Assembly (NCBI GenBank): GCA_951394045.1
Contig: CATOAN010000018.1
Location: 1 to 14,081, forward strand
DNA length: 14,081 nt
Direction: 5' to 3'
Origin: Nitzschia sp. DOCU1
Lineage: Eukaryota; Bacillariophyta; Bacillariophyceae; Bacillariales; Bacillariaceae
Below, piece after piece: positions 1 through 7,279 of the stretch. The notes below the pieces were generated by a model. The model had not been told where the DNA came from. It saw nothing but the letters and a program-made list of their open reading frames with translations, and ran no database searches. Made by a program: the position numbers and the translations under genes. The first letter of the stretch is position 1. The number at the start of each line of letters is the position of its first letter.

Positions 1-119
1 ACGTGAAGAACAACACATCATTCACGCCGAAAAGCTCCAAGAATAATTTCTTAGCTCGGACAGCATTGCTTTCGGGAGCTTCGCACCCGACCTTGAGTTG
101 TAACTTAAATGCGGACAAA
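1..119 (-). pseudogene. Fragment of an unrecognised coding-like sequence downstream of receptor copy A
   Basis: Read on the minus strand, this stretch is open and resembles protein (motif around AKKLFLELFG). The same reading frame is recognisable in the second copy at 3100-3270. It starts beside or within the tail of the receptor gene and runs out of the window. Base differences between the copies include non-synonymous changes. I cannot assign a family. It could be the edge of a neighbouring gene, an old pseudogene, or merely the receptor 3' UTR that happens to be open. Confidence 0.3.
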
Positions 120-1607
120 TTAAGTGACGTCCATCGAATACTTCGTGCGAGAATCAGATTCGGGTATTTCTATTTCCGTCTGGTCATTCGCTTCGTCCTC
201 GTTGCACCGTTCTTTTTGTTGTTGTGATTCCAGCATGGCGATCTCAAGCTTTTGCCTTTGGCTTGCTTCGATGCGTTGGCTCATCAATTCAATCAACCCT
301 TCAAGTTTTGAAGGCGCCTTCGACGCTGAAAGGCCGCCCTGCAAGGACCGAGTTCTTTCAAGCTCCGGGATATAGACGTCCTCGTCTTGAAGGCTCTCCT
401 CGTCACTAATATTGTCAGGGACTGCACTGCCCCCGCTTGACGGAAAACGGGCATTCACCGAGTCGTTGCTAGGTGTGCGAGGGTAGAGCATCATTGATAT
501 GCTCCGTGATCTGCCAACTTGCAGTCTAAGGTTGGAAACTGACATGTCTCCGCGAGCATCTTCGCCAGTCGTCACAGCATATAGGATGCTGTACCATGGC
601 AAATCCGATCGTTTTCGTCGGATAGCATTGAATCTTGGCCGGACATAAATGAATAAGTTCCAGAATCCCTGAAGCGGTAAGAATATCTTGACCATTAACG
701 ACATTGCAAAGTACCAGGTTCTGTTTTCCTTTGTTGCCGGACCTGGGCCCAGCAATGTTCCGATACCGTACCACACGTATGTTATGAGAAATGCCGCTAT
801 GTAGAGAAACGCTTGCGTCGCTGTCTCCCGTATTCGTATCCTAGATTGACGGGTGGAAATAGACCAGCGAGCTCCTCTGTTTTCCGTCTTGCGAACCTTC
901 ATGAAGGTAAGCACGCAAGAAAGAATGACAATAGCAAAACAGGCAAGGAATGGAATGATATGGAACAGCAACCAAGTCTTATAATTGCCCCCTCTTTCGC
1001 ATTCGATGTCATCATTCCTCAGGCAATTCATCGGATAGCAATTTACAAAGCACCAGCCCACAACAATATTCGCTGGGTTATACATGTCCTTGTGAATCAT
1101 GATAATCCCAACCCCAAACGGTATGGACAATGCAATCATGTGGACGACTGGCTCTACTCTGGTTGCCAGCACCTTTTCTCGTACTTGGTACCTCAAAACG
1201 AGCACATAGTAAACGCAAATGAACGTTGCATAAACACAGAGCGAGAGAGTGAATTGCATGACAAAACCACTTGCTTCGCATGTCGCAATAGATCCCGCAG
1301 CGCCCCAAACCCCAGGAGTTCCTTTAGGAACCACCAGGGACGACAGTGCATAGTTGACGGAACAAACGATGTCCAGAACGCTGTAGCCCATCAGTAACCG
1401 ATGGTAGACTCGAGTCAGTTTTCGCTTCCTGTCCTTCCAAATGATAAACAAGATGACGGAAGAGCCAAGCACGGAGAGAGCCCCCGAAAGCCGCGGAACA
1501 TTGACCAGCACGCGAGACTGAGTCTCGGTATACAGCTGGTCTGGATACACTTCTTCGCTAAACGACGACATGCTGCGAAGTCGACAATGGTCACGCTGAT
1601 CCTCCAA
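120..1607 (-). CDS. Seven-transmembrane G-protein-coupled-receptor-like protein, copy A (495 aa)
   Basis: This is a membrane receptor by architecture. Seven hydrophobic segments lie at about residues 38-57, 69-92, 107-138, 152-172, 211-236, 262-287 and 297-323. The second extracellular loop is Cys-rich (GWCFVNCYPMNC, residues 184-195). Cys110 at the top of helix 3 is placed to make the usual helix 3-loop 2 disulfide. Helix 7 ends in PLQGFWNLFIYVRP, a pattern I associate with class-B-like and cAMP-receptor-like GPCRs of protists. The cytoplasmic tail (about 325-495) is Ser-rich, with a probable coiled coil at 434-470. The ATG at 1607 gives the full frame; an alternative start is Met13. The ligand is unknown. 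It is divergently paired with the reductase at 2419. Residues 1-179 are identical to copy B and the remaining part differs at 20 positions. Confidence 0.82.
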   Translation of the reverse strand: MEDQRDHCRLRSMSSFSEEVYPDQLYTETQSRVLVNVPRLSGALSVLGSSVILFIIWKDRKRKLTRVYHRLLMGYSVLDIVCSVNYALSSLVVPKGTPGVWGAAGSIATCEASGFVMQFTLSLCVYATFICVYYVLVLRYQVREKVLATRVEPVVHMIALSIPFGVGIIMIHKDMYNPANIVVGWCFVNCYPMNCLRNDDIECERGGNYKTWLLFHIIPFLACFAIVILSCVLTFMKVRKTENRGARWSISTRQSRIRIRETATQAFLYIAAFLITYVWYGIGTLLGPGPATKENRTWYFAMSLMVKIFLPLQGFWNLFIYVRPRFNAIRRKRSDLPWYSILYAVTTGEDARGDMSVSNLRLQVGRSRSISMMLYPRTPSNDSVNARFPSSGGSAVPDNISDEESLQDEDVYIPELERTRSLQGGLSASKAPSKLEGLIELMSQRIEASQRQKLEIAMLESQQQKERCNEDEANDQTEIEIPESDSRTKYSMDVT

Positions 1608-2418
1608 CAGTCGTGCTCAGATTGCATGCCATTGTCAACAGGGGGCCTCTCCGGTAGTCTAGTAGTTGCAAGCAAAGAACGTCATAAAGTGTGTTCAACT
1701 CCTTAGCGTCCATTGAGAGGCTCTTCGCAAAAGCGGGCATTCGTTTATGGAAGTCGTAATATTAGTATGCTATGCCAGTAGTAACGTACGTATATCATTT
1801 CTGATGCCTGTCTATGCTGTGCGCCATTGGTACCAATGAATGACGTCATTACTCAATACCACCCAAACAAATACATGTCCGAGGCCTCGCTCTTTCCCGC
1901 CTCTTTTCGCAGTTTTCCGGGTTCCTTTCAAATTTCAAATATGCCTCATTTACACCTAGGAAGTGACAGAACACACCGAAACGGTATTTTCATTATTTAT
2001 TAGTGCCTTCTTTGACGGTTATTTTTGATGAATACAGAAAGTCGTGTCTTGAAAGTCACATTAGACATCCATTGGCAACGGTTACGACACGGGTTAACTG
2101 TCAAATATGTCACCCTACGATACAGGTACACCCAATGCCATTCCGAAGGCCGAGCATCCCTACCCAGTGAGCTGATGATCAAATGAGTGATGCAGCAATG
2201 GAGCGACGTTCAAGAAATGTGCTGCTGTGGTTTTGAGAGTGGCTGCGATAGCTCTGTCTACGTGAGACAACCAATGCCGAAGCATATCGTATGTTATGGA
2301 TTGAATGTGCCAGTTTTAACGATCAGTTGCATCTAGTAGCGTGACATAGCATTTCTTCGAACGTCTGCTGCAGTGTTCTGAAGTACTTTCTCTCACACAA
2401 ACGATCCACGACATCCTG
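1608..2418. promoter_or_regulatory. Shared divergent promoter, copy A
   Basis: These 811 bp separate the receptor start (minus strand) from the reductase start (plus strand), so both 5' regions must lie here. A 14-bp perfect palindrome at 1825-1838 (CATTGGTACCAATG) contains ATTGG and CCAAT, an inverted pair of CCAAT boxes. Three bases further lies TGACGTCA at 1841-1848, a full CRE. In Phaeodactylum, TGACGT-type elements are known CO2/cAMP-responsive sites bound by bZIP factors; whether they act here is inference. I see no convincing gene in the interval. Positions 1608-2289 are identical to copy B; 2290-2335 differ strongly, with a 2-bp length change. Confidence 0.6.
1825..1848. promoter_or_regulatory. 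Inverted CCAAT palindrome plus CRE (TGACGTCA), copy A
   Basis: CATTGGTACCAATG at 1825-1838 is its own reverse complement, and TGACGTCA follows at 1841-1848. The symmetry would allow NF-Y-type and bZIP-type factors to serve both divergent genes. The site lies about 220 bp upstream of the receptor start and about 570 bp upstream of the reductase start. It is present unchanged in the second copy. Confidence 0.5.
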
Positions 2419-2934
2419 ATGGTCGTTGCAAAAATGACATCAAATTCCTTGCCTCGCATGGGGCTTGGAATGGCCGCCCTGGGGAGGCCTGGTTATATCA
2501 CCCTTGATAGAGCTGCTATATTTGGATCCGAGAACGATCGCTCGATCGAGAAAATGCAGGCACAAGCCAACCTAGTGATGGATCGACTGTTTGAAGAATC
2601 CCCACCAGATGTTCCTGAGAAGAGGCCGTGGCTCGACTGTGCAAGATCGTACGGGCTGTCGGAAAAGTTTGTGGGTGAATATCTAAGGAATCGCATGGTT
2701 GAGCCCCAGTATGTGTACGTTTCCAGCAAATGGGGGTACACGTATGTGGCCGATTTCAAAGTGGAGCTAGCGCCAGGCGCCAAGCATGAGGTGAAAGATC
2801 ATTCCACAGAAAACTTTTTAAAGCAAGTCGAAGAAACAGACATGTATTTGGGGGAGTATTTGGATTTATACCAAATTCACTCGGCGACGTTTGACTCGGG
2901 GGTCCTGACGGATCAAAGGCCAAGTAGTTGTTAA
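2419..2934 (+). pseudogene. Aldo/keto reductase, copy A, truncated at the duplication junction (171 aa)
   Basis: This is the N-terminal half of an aldo/keto reductase of the D-threo-aldose / L-galactose 1-dehydrogenase-like group, NAD(P)-dependent oxidoreductases with a TIM barrel. The catalytic tetrad is visible: Asp73 and Tyr78 (LDCARSYG), Lys104 (SSKWGY) and His154 (YQIHS). After LTDQ the sequence leaves homology at 2921 and stops at 2932-2934 after six foreign residues. Family members are usually 310-390 residues, so the second half of the barrel and the cofactor-binding loops are absent and enzyme activity is very unlikely. In the 165 comparable codons the copies differ by five silent changes and two replacements (Y98H, V162I). 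The ATG at 2419 has an identical counterpart in copy B; Met6 is an alternative. Confidence 0.85.
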
Positions 2935-3270
2935 CCACGACTCCTGGCCTGGTATGATATCCCTAACTGCCTGTTGCGAAATCGCAGTCGGTATCAAAGT
3001 ACGCTACGGTCAGCTTGGCCTTTCCTTGAACAGATCCAGAACCAAAGATAATCATCGCCACCTAAAGTTACGAAGGGTCCAGCACTCTGTTATGTCCCGT
3101 ATCAATGAGATTGTAAATTTGATCCAATGTAGCCTCTAGATTTCGACTGAACGTGAAGGACAACACATCCATCACGCCGAACAGCTCCAAGAATAATTTC
3201 TTAGCTCGGACAGCATTGCTTTCGGAAGCTTCAAACCCGACCTTGAGCTGTAAGATAAATGCTTTAAAAA
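2922..3270 (-). pseudogene. Unit-boundary segment with coding-like minus-strand remnant, function unknown
   Basis: No plus-strand gene is evident between the truncated reductase and receptor copy B. On the minus strand an open stretch (3068-3301, overlapping the end of receptor B) reads like protein, with motifs AKKLFLELFG and LDQIYNLIDTG. The same frame continues leftward past stops at 3068-3070 and 3062-3064 into another protein-like run containing KAKLTVAYFDTD, then a further stop. This looks like the broken tail of a gene that lay downstream of the receptor before duplication. I cannot name its family. It may be non-coding. Confidence 0.3.
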
Positions 3271-4758
3271 TCAAGCGCCATCCATCGAATTCTTCGTGCA
3301 AGAATCAGATTCGGGTATTTCGATCTCCGTCTGGTCATTTGTTTCGTCCTTGTTGCACCGTTCTTTCTGCTGTTGTAATTCCAGCATAGCGATCTCAAGC
3401 TTTTGCCTTTGGCTTGCTTCGATGCGTTGGCTCACCAATTCAATCAACCCTTCAAGTTTTGAAGGCGCCTTCGACGCTGTAAGGCCGCCCTGCAAGGACC
3501 GAGTTCTTTCAAGCTCCGGGATATAGACGTCCTCGTCTTGAAGGCTCTCCTCGTCACTAATATTGTCGGGGACTGCACTGCCCCCGCTTGACGGAAAACG
3601 GGCATTCACCGAGTCGTTGCTGGGTGTGCGAGGGTAGAGCATCATCGAGATGCTCCGTGATCTGCCAACTTGCAGTCTAAGGTTTGAACCTGGCATGTCT
3701 CTACGAGTATCTTCGCCAGTCGTCACAGCATATAGGATGCTGTACCATGGCAAATCCGATCGTTTTCTTCGGATAGCATTAAATCTTGGCCGAACATAAA
3801 TGAAACAGTTCCAGAATCCCTGAAGCGGCAAGAATATCTTGACCATTAACGACATTGCAAAGTACCAGGTTCTGTTTTCCTTTGTTGCCGGACCTGGGCC
3901 CAGCAATCCTCCGATGCCATACCACACGTATGTTATGAGAAATGCGGCTATGTAGAGAAACGCTTGCGTCGCTGTCTCCCGTATTCGTATCCTAGATTGA
4001 CGGGTGGAAATAGACCAGCGAGCTCCTCTGTTTTCCGTCTTGCGAACCTTCATGAAGGTAAGCACGCAAGAAAGAATGACAATAGCAAAACAGGCAAGGA
4101 ATGGAATGGTGTGGAGCAGATGCCAAGTCTTATAATTGCCCCCTCTTTCGCATTCGATGTCATCATTCCTCAGGCAATTCATCGGATAGCAGTTTAAAAA
4201 GCACCAGCCCACAACAATACTCGCTGGGTTATACATGTCCTTGTGAATCATGATAATCCCAACCCCAAACGGTATGGACAATGCAATCATGTGGACGACT
4301 GGCTCTACTCTGGTTGCCAGCACCTTTTCTCGTACTTGGTACCTCAAAACGAGCACATAGTAAACGCAAATGAACGTTGCATAAACACAGAGCGAGAGAG
4401 TGAATTGCATGACAAAACCACTTGCTTCGCATGTCGCAATAGATCCCGCAGCGCCCCAAACCCCAGGAGTTCCTTTAGGAACCACCAGGGACGACAGTGC
4501 ATAGTTGACGGAACAAACGATGTCCAGAACGCTGTAGCCCATCAGTAACCGATGGTAGACTCGAGTCAGTTTTCGCTTCCTGTCCTTCCAAATGATAAAC
4601 AAGATGACGGAAGAGCCAAGCACGGAGAGAGCCCCCGAAAGCCGCGGAACATTGACCAGCACGCGAGACTGAGTCTCGGTATACAGCTGGTCTGGATACA
4701 CTTCTTCGCTAAACGACGACATGCTGCGAAGTCGACAATGGTCACGCTGATCCTCCAA
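3271..4758 (-). CDS. Seven-transmembrane G-protein-coupled-receptor-like protein, copy B (495 aa)
   Basis: Paralogue of the receptor at 120-1607, with the same length, seven-helix layout and start context. It keeps Cys110, the Cys-rich second extracellular loop, PLQGFWN in helix 7 and the coiled-coil tail. Twenty residues differ from copy A, all between 180 and 495. Those near the membrane are N180S and V188L in extracellular loop 2, L213H, F215L and I217T in helix 5, T284G in helix 6, and L318C in helix 7 (inside the PLQGFWN/FIY segment). The remainder are in the cytoplasmic tail. The frame is intact, so both copies could be expressed. It shares a divergent promoter with the reductase at 5568. 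Ligand and G-protein coupling cannot be read from the sequence. Confidence 0.82.
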   Translation of the reverse strand: MEDQRDHCRLRSMSSFSEEVYPDQLYTETQSRVLVNVPRLSGALSVLGSSVILFIIWKDRKRKLTRVYHRLLMGYSVLDIVCSVNYALSSLVVPKGTPGVWGAAGSIATCEASGFVMQFTLSLCVYATFICVYYVLVLRYQVREKVLATRVEPVVHMIALSIPFGVGIIMIHKDMYNPASIVVGWCFLNCYPMNCLRNDDIECERGGNYKTWHLLHTIPFLACFAIVILSCVLTFMKVRKTENRGARWSISTRQSRIRIRETATQAFLYIAAFLITYVWYGIGGLLGPGPATKENRTWYFAMSLMVKIFLPLQGFWNCFIYVRPRFNAIRRKRSDLPWYSILYAVTTGEDTRRDMPGSNLRLQVGRSRSISMMLYPRTPSNDSVNARFPSSGGSAVPDNISDEESLQDEDVYIPELERTRSLQGGLTASKAPSKLEGLIELVSQRIEASQRQKLEIAMLELQQQKERCNKDETNDQTEIEIPESDSCTKNSMDGA

Positions 4759-5567
4759 CAGTCGTGCTCAGATTGCATGCCATTGTCAACAGGGGGCCTC
4801 TCCGGTAGTCTAGTAGTTGCAAGCAAAGAACGTCATAAAGTGTGTTCAACTCCTTAGCGTCCATTGAGAGGCTCTTCGCAAAAGCGGGCATTCGTTTATG
4901 GAAGTCGTAATATTAGTATGCTATGCCAGTAGTAACGTACGTATATCATTTCTGATGCCTGTCTATGCTGTGCGCCATTGGTACCAATGAATGACGTCAT
5001 TACTCAATACCACCCAAACAAATACATGTCCGAGGCCTCGCTCTTTCCCGCCTCTTTTCGCAGTTTTCCGGGTTCCTTTCAAATTTCAAATATGCCTCAT
5101 TTACACCTAGGAAGTGACAGAACACACCGAAACGGTATTTTCATTATTTATTAGTGCCTTCTTTGACGGTTATTTTTGATGAATACAGAAAGTCGTGTCT
5201 TGAAAGTCACATTAGACATCCATTGGCAACGGTTACGACACGGGTTAACTGTCAAATATGTCACCCTACGATACAGGTACACCCAATGCCATTCCGAAGG
5301 CCGAGCATCCCTACCCAGTGAGCTGATGATCAAATGAGTGATGCAGCAATGGAGCGACGTTCAAGAAATGTGCTGCTGTGGTTTTGAGAGTGGCTGCGAT
5401 AGCTCTGTCTACGTGAGACAACCAATGCCGAAGCATATCGCATGCTAGATCGAACCTGCCAGTTTTAAGGATCAGTTGCATCTAGTAGCGTGACATAGCA
5501 TTTCTTCGAACGTCTGCTGCAGTGTTCTGAAGTTCTTTCTCTCACACAAACGATCCACGACATCCTG
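4759..5567. promoter_or_regulatory. Shared divergent promoter, copy B
   Basis: Counterpart of 1608-2418. The palindrome CATTGGTACCAATG lies at 4976-4989 and TGACGTCA at 4992-4999. It is identical to copy A through 5440; then 5441-5484 carries the cluster of substitutions and a 2-bp deletion relative to copy A. No gene is seen inside. Because the control module is identical, any expression difference between the copies should come from the changed segment close to the reductase start or from outside. Confidence 0.6.
4976..4999. promoter_or_regulatory. Inverted CCAAT palindrome plus CRE (TGACGTCA), copy B
   Basis: Same 14-bp palindrome and adjacent TGACGTCA as in copy A, with the same 2-bp spacer, located about 220 bp upstream of receptor B and about 570 bp upstream of reductase B. 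Confidence 0.5.
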
Positions 5568-6664
5568 ATGGTCGTTGCAAAAATGACATCAAATTCCTTG
5601 CCTCGCATGGGGCTTGGAATGGCCGCCCTGGGGAGGCCTGGTTATATCACCCTTGATAGAGCTGCTATATTTGGATCCGAGAACGATCGCTCGATCGAGA
5701 AAATGCAGGCACAAGCCAACCTAGTGATGGATCGACTGTTTGAAGAATCCCCACCAGATGTTCCTGAGAAGAGGCCGTGGCTCGACTGTGCAAGATCGTA
5801 TGGGCTGTCGGAAAAGTTTGTGGGTGAATATTTAAGGAATCGCATGGTTGAGCCCCAGCATGTCTACGTTTCCAGCAAATGGGGGTACACGTATGTGGCC
5901 GATTTCAAAGTGGAGCTAGCCCCAGGCGCCAAGCATGAGGTGAAAGATCATTCCACAGAAAACTTTTTAAAACAAGTCGAAGAAACAGACATGTATTTGG
6001 GGGAGTATTTGGATTTATACCAAATTCACTCGGCGACGTTTGACTCGGGGATCCTGACGGATCAAAAGGCCCATGAGGCTTTAGCACGCTGTCGCCTGAC
6101 GGATCAAAAGGCCCATGAGGCTTTAGCACGCTGCCGAGAGGCTGGGCGATTGGCTTGTCGGTGTCAGGTCCCGAGCAAGGTGATATTCTTCGAGAAGCAA
6201 TGAAAATTCGAGTGACGGGTAGCGACGGTGACGGAAGCGACGTGCCACTATTCGATTCGGTTCAATGTACATACAATGTTTTGGAACAGCGACCGGGTCA
6301 AGCCCTGCTGGAAGCCCACGAAGCCGGTATGGACATCATTATCAAAGAAGGACTGGCAAACGGACGAGCGCTTCGCTGTTCTGCAATTTTGGAGTACAGC
6401 AAAAGGTTGGGGTGTGAGCCAGATCAATTGGCTTTGGCATGCATCTTGGCGCAACCCTTTTGCCCCCGAGTGTTGTCCGGAGCGGTTACACCCGAGCAAT
6501 TAGCATCGAATTTCAAGGCACAGTCTTTGGCAGACAAACTAGTCAATGACAAGGTCCTCTTGCAAGAAATCATGGCAGCAAGTTGCGGATTCTTGCATAA
6601 TTTGTGCCCACTGAGGAGTAGGATTTGTAGAGTATTGTTGTACATGACGATCGACTTGACGTGA
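5568..6664 (+). pseudogene. Aldo/keto reductase, copy B, full span but frameshifted
   Basis: The gene spans the aldo/keto reductase length (about 365 codons) in two frames. The first frame (5568 to about 6146) carries the tetrad Asp73, Tyr78, Lys104, His154. It then contains a 14-residue tandem repeat (LTDQKAHEALARCR twice) and would end at 6203. The continuation lies in another frame from about 6143 to 6664 and shows the C-terminal family hallmarks: GLSVSGPEQGDILREA, KEGLANGRA, DQLALACILAQP and LSGAVTPEQLASN. The shift lies within about 6137-6155 and equals the loss of one base (or an equivalent change). The last ~25 residues do not look like the family and overlap the convergent gene. It is probably a recent pseudogene; an assembly error in this repeated region, or programmed frameshifting (less likely), are alternatives. 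Confidence 0.8.
6053..6136 (+). repeat. 42-bp tandem repeat, two copies, inside reductase B
   Basis: The unit at 6053-6094 is repeated at 6095-6136 with one difference (gtcg versus gccg at the end). It adds 14 residues in frame to the reductase. The duplication breakpoint shared with copy A (~6071) falls inside the first unit. Confidence 0.95.
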
Positions 6665-7279
6665 AAAGTAGGCGCGAATCACTGTCACTTCAGCTCGACT
6701 CAGGGCTGTCGGAATGATACCGTTATCGGGCTGTCGTAATCGATCAAACCCACGCCGTTCTCGGACACGACGACGTTGATGAGCAGGACGTTCAATATCG
6801 ACCACACCCTCTTGAGCGTCGTCCTCTGAGGATTCCTCTTCGGAAGACTCCTCTTCTTCAAATGGATTGTCCAGAGGAGCTCGTGTCACTCTGCCCCCAG
6901 GCCCCACAATCGTTCCCGCATGTCGCCTTCTTGTACGACGACGCCTACTACTTTCTCCTGACTGTGCTGCCGCTGGTTCGGGTTGTTTCTTGGGCGCGAC
7001 TACCGCATGGACCACATCGCCATTTTGCACATTAAAGTCCGAGATCGGATGATCGTCAGGAAATAAGAGCCGACCTTTACAAATCAACCGCAAATAACAA
7101 TCTTCCTCGTTGTTTAAAGCCGCCTTGACTTGTTGCTTGACATGTCCCACAACACTTCCCGCTGGAACGGCGATTTCCACGTCCTTGAAGGACTTGATTC
7201 GTAAATGAAACATTCCATCGAGTGGGGCAGGCGGAATATCACCAGTAGAAGGAACAGACGAAGACAGCATATTCGACAA
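6539..7279 (-). CDS. Ubiquitin-like domain protein with Dsc3-like RGFDRL segment, apparently C-terminally truncated (246 aa)
   Basis: A ubiquitin-like fold is predicted at about residues 23-95 (from MFHLRIKSFKDVEIAV to NGDVVHAVV, with GRLLFPDDHPISDFNV as the ubiquitin GRxLxDDxxLxDYxI pattern). A basic patch (RRRRTRRRH, 112-120) and an acidic Glu/Ser/Asp tract (141-154) follow. Then RRGFDRL (175-181) and EVTVIRAYF (197-205) resemble the segment after the loop in Dsc3/TMUB-type membrane ubiquitin-like proteins, which act in Golgi/ER E3 ligase complexes and normally end with transmembrane helices. None are present here: the frame ends at 6539 inside the reductase tail on the other strand. The last ~13 residues may therefore be antisense to reductase sequence. 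An unseen intron and downstream exon would be an alternative. The start at 7279 is the first Met; Met4 is also possible. Confidence 0.65.
   Translation of the reverse strand: MSNMLSSSVPSTGDIPPAPLDGMFHLRIKSFKDVEIAVPAGSVVGHVKQQVKAALNNEEDCYLRLICKGRLLFPDDHPISDFNVQNGDVVHAVVAPKKQPEPAAAQSGESSRRRRTRRRHAGTIVGPGGRVTRAPLDNPFEEEESSEEESSEDDAQEGVVDIERPAHQRRRVRERRGFDRLRQPDNGIIPTALSRAEVTVIRAYFSRQVDRHVQQYSTNPTPQWAQIMQESATCCHDFLQEDLVID

Larger units (their letters stand above)
1..2921. repeat. Left copy of ~3.15-kb tandem duplication (left end outside window)
   Basis: This stretch matches 3151-6071 in the same orientation with an offset of 3149-3151 bp. It carries a receptor gene, the divergent promoter and the 5' half of an aldo/keto reductase. 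Homology stops abruptly after the ggcc at 2918-2921, inside the reductase reading frame, and what follows belongs to the left edge of the next unit. The unit start of this copy should lie about 229 bp left of the window. Identity is uneven: about 5% differences in the left third, none at 1070-2289, a dense cluster of changes just after that, and about 1.5% in the reductase part. Confidence 0.95.
2922..6071. repeat. Right copy of ~3.15-kb tandem duplication
   Basis: Direct repeat of the preceding unit, period about 3150 bp. Its left boundary is the junction at ~2922, which falls inside the left reductase frame. Its right boundary is the matching ggcc at 6068-6071, after which the right reductase continues with sequence that the left copy lacks. 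The arrangement is what a single unequal exchange or replication-slip tandem duplication would produce, with the right-hand reductase as the originally longer gene. The bases 2922-3150 have no partner inside the window; in this model their partner lies just left of position 1. Confidence 0.93.

Noticed and set aside
813..1397. 194-codon open stretch on the plus strand, opposite receptor copy A
   Set aside because: It lies wholly antisense to the receptor, has no recognisable motif, and its counterpart in copy B is interrupted. It is a shadow of the conserved gene.
1401..1706. 101-codon plus-strand open stretch, identical in both copies (also 4552-4857)
   Set aside because: Identity only reflects the perfectly identical block. 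It covers the receptor 5' end in antisense and shows no protein features.
2000..2182. 60-codon minus-strand open stretch in the divergent promoter
   Set aside because: It is short, has no family-like features, and its conservation between copies is explained by gene conversion of the whole block.
6058..6130. Possible GT-AG intron (36 bp, from gtcgcc to ctttag) inside the reductase tandem repeat
   Set aside because: Removing it would be in frame and would not correct the downstream frameshift, and 36 bp is too short for typical diatom introns.
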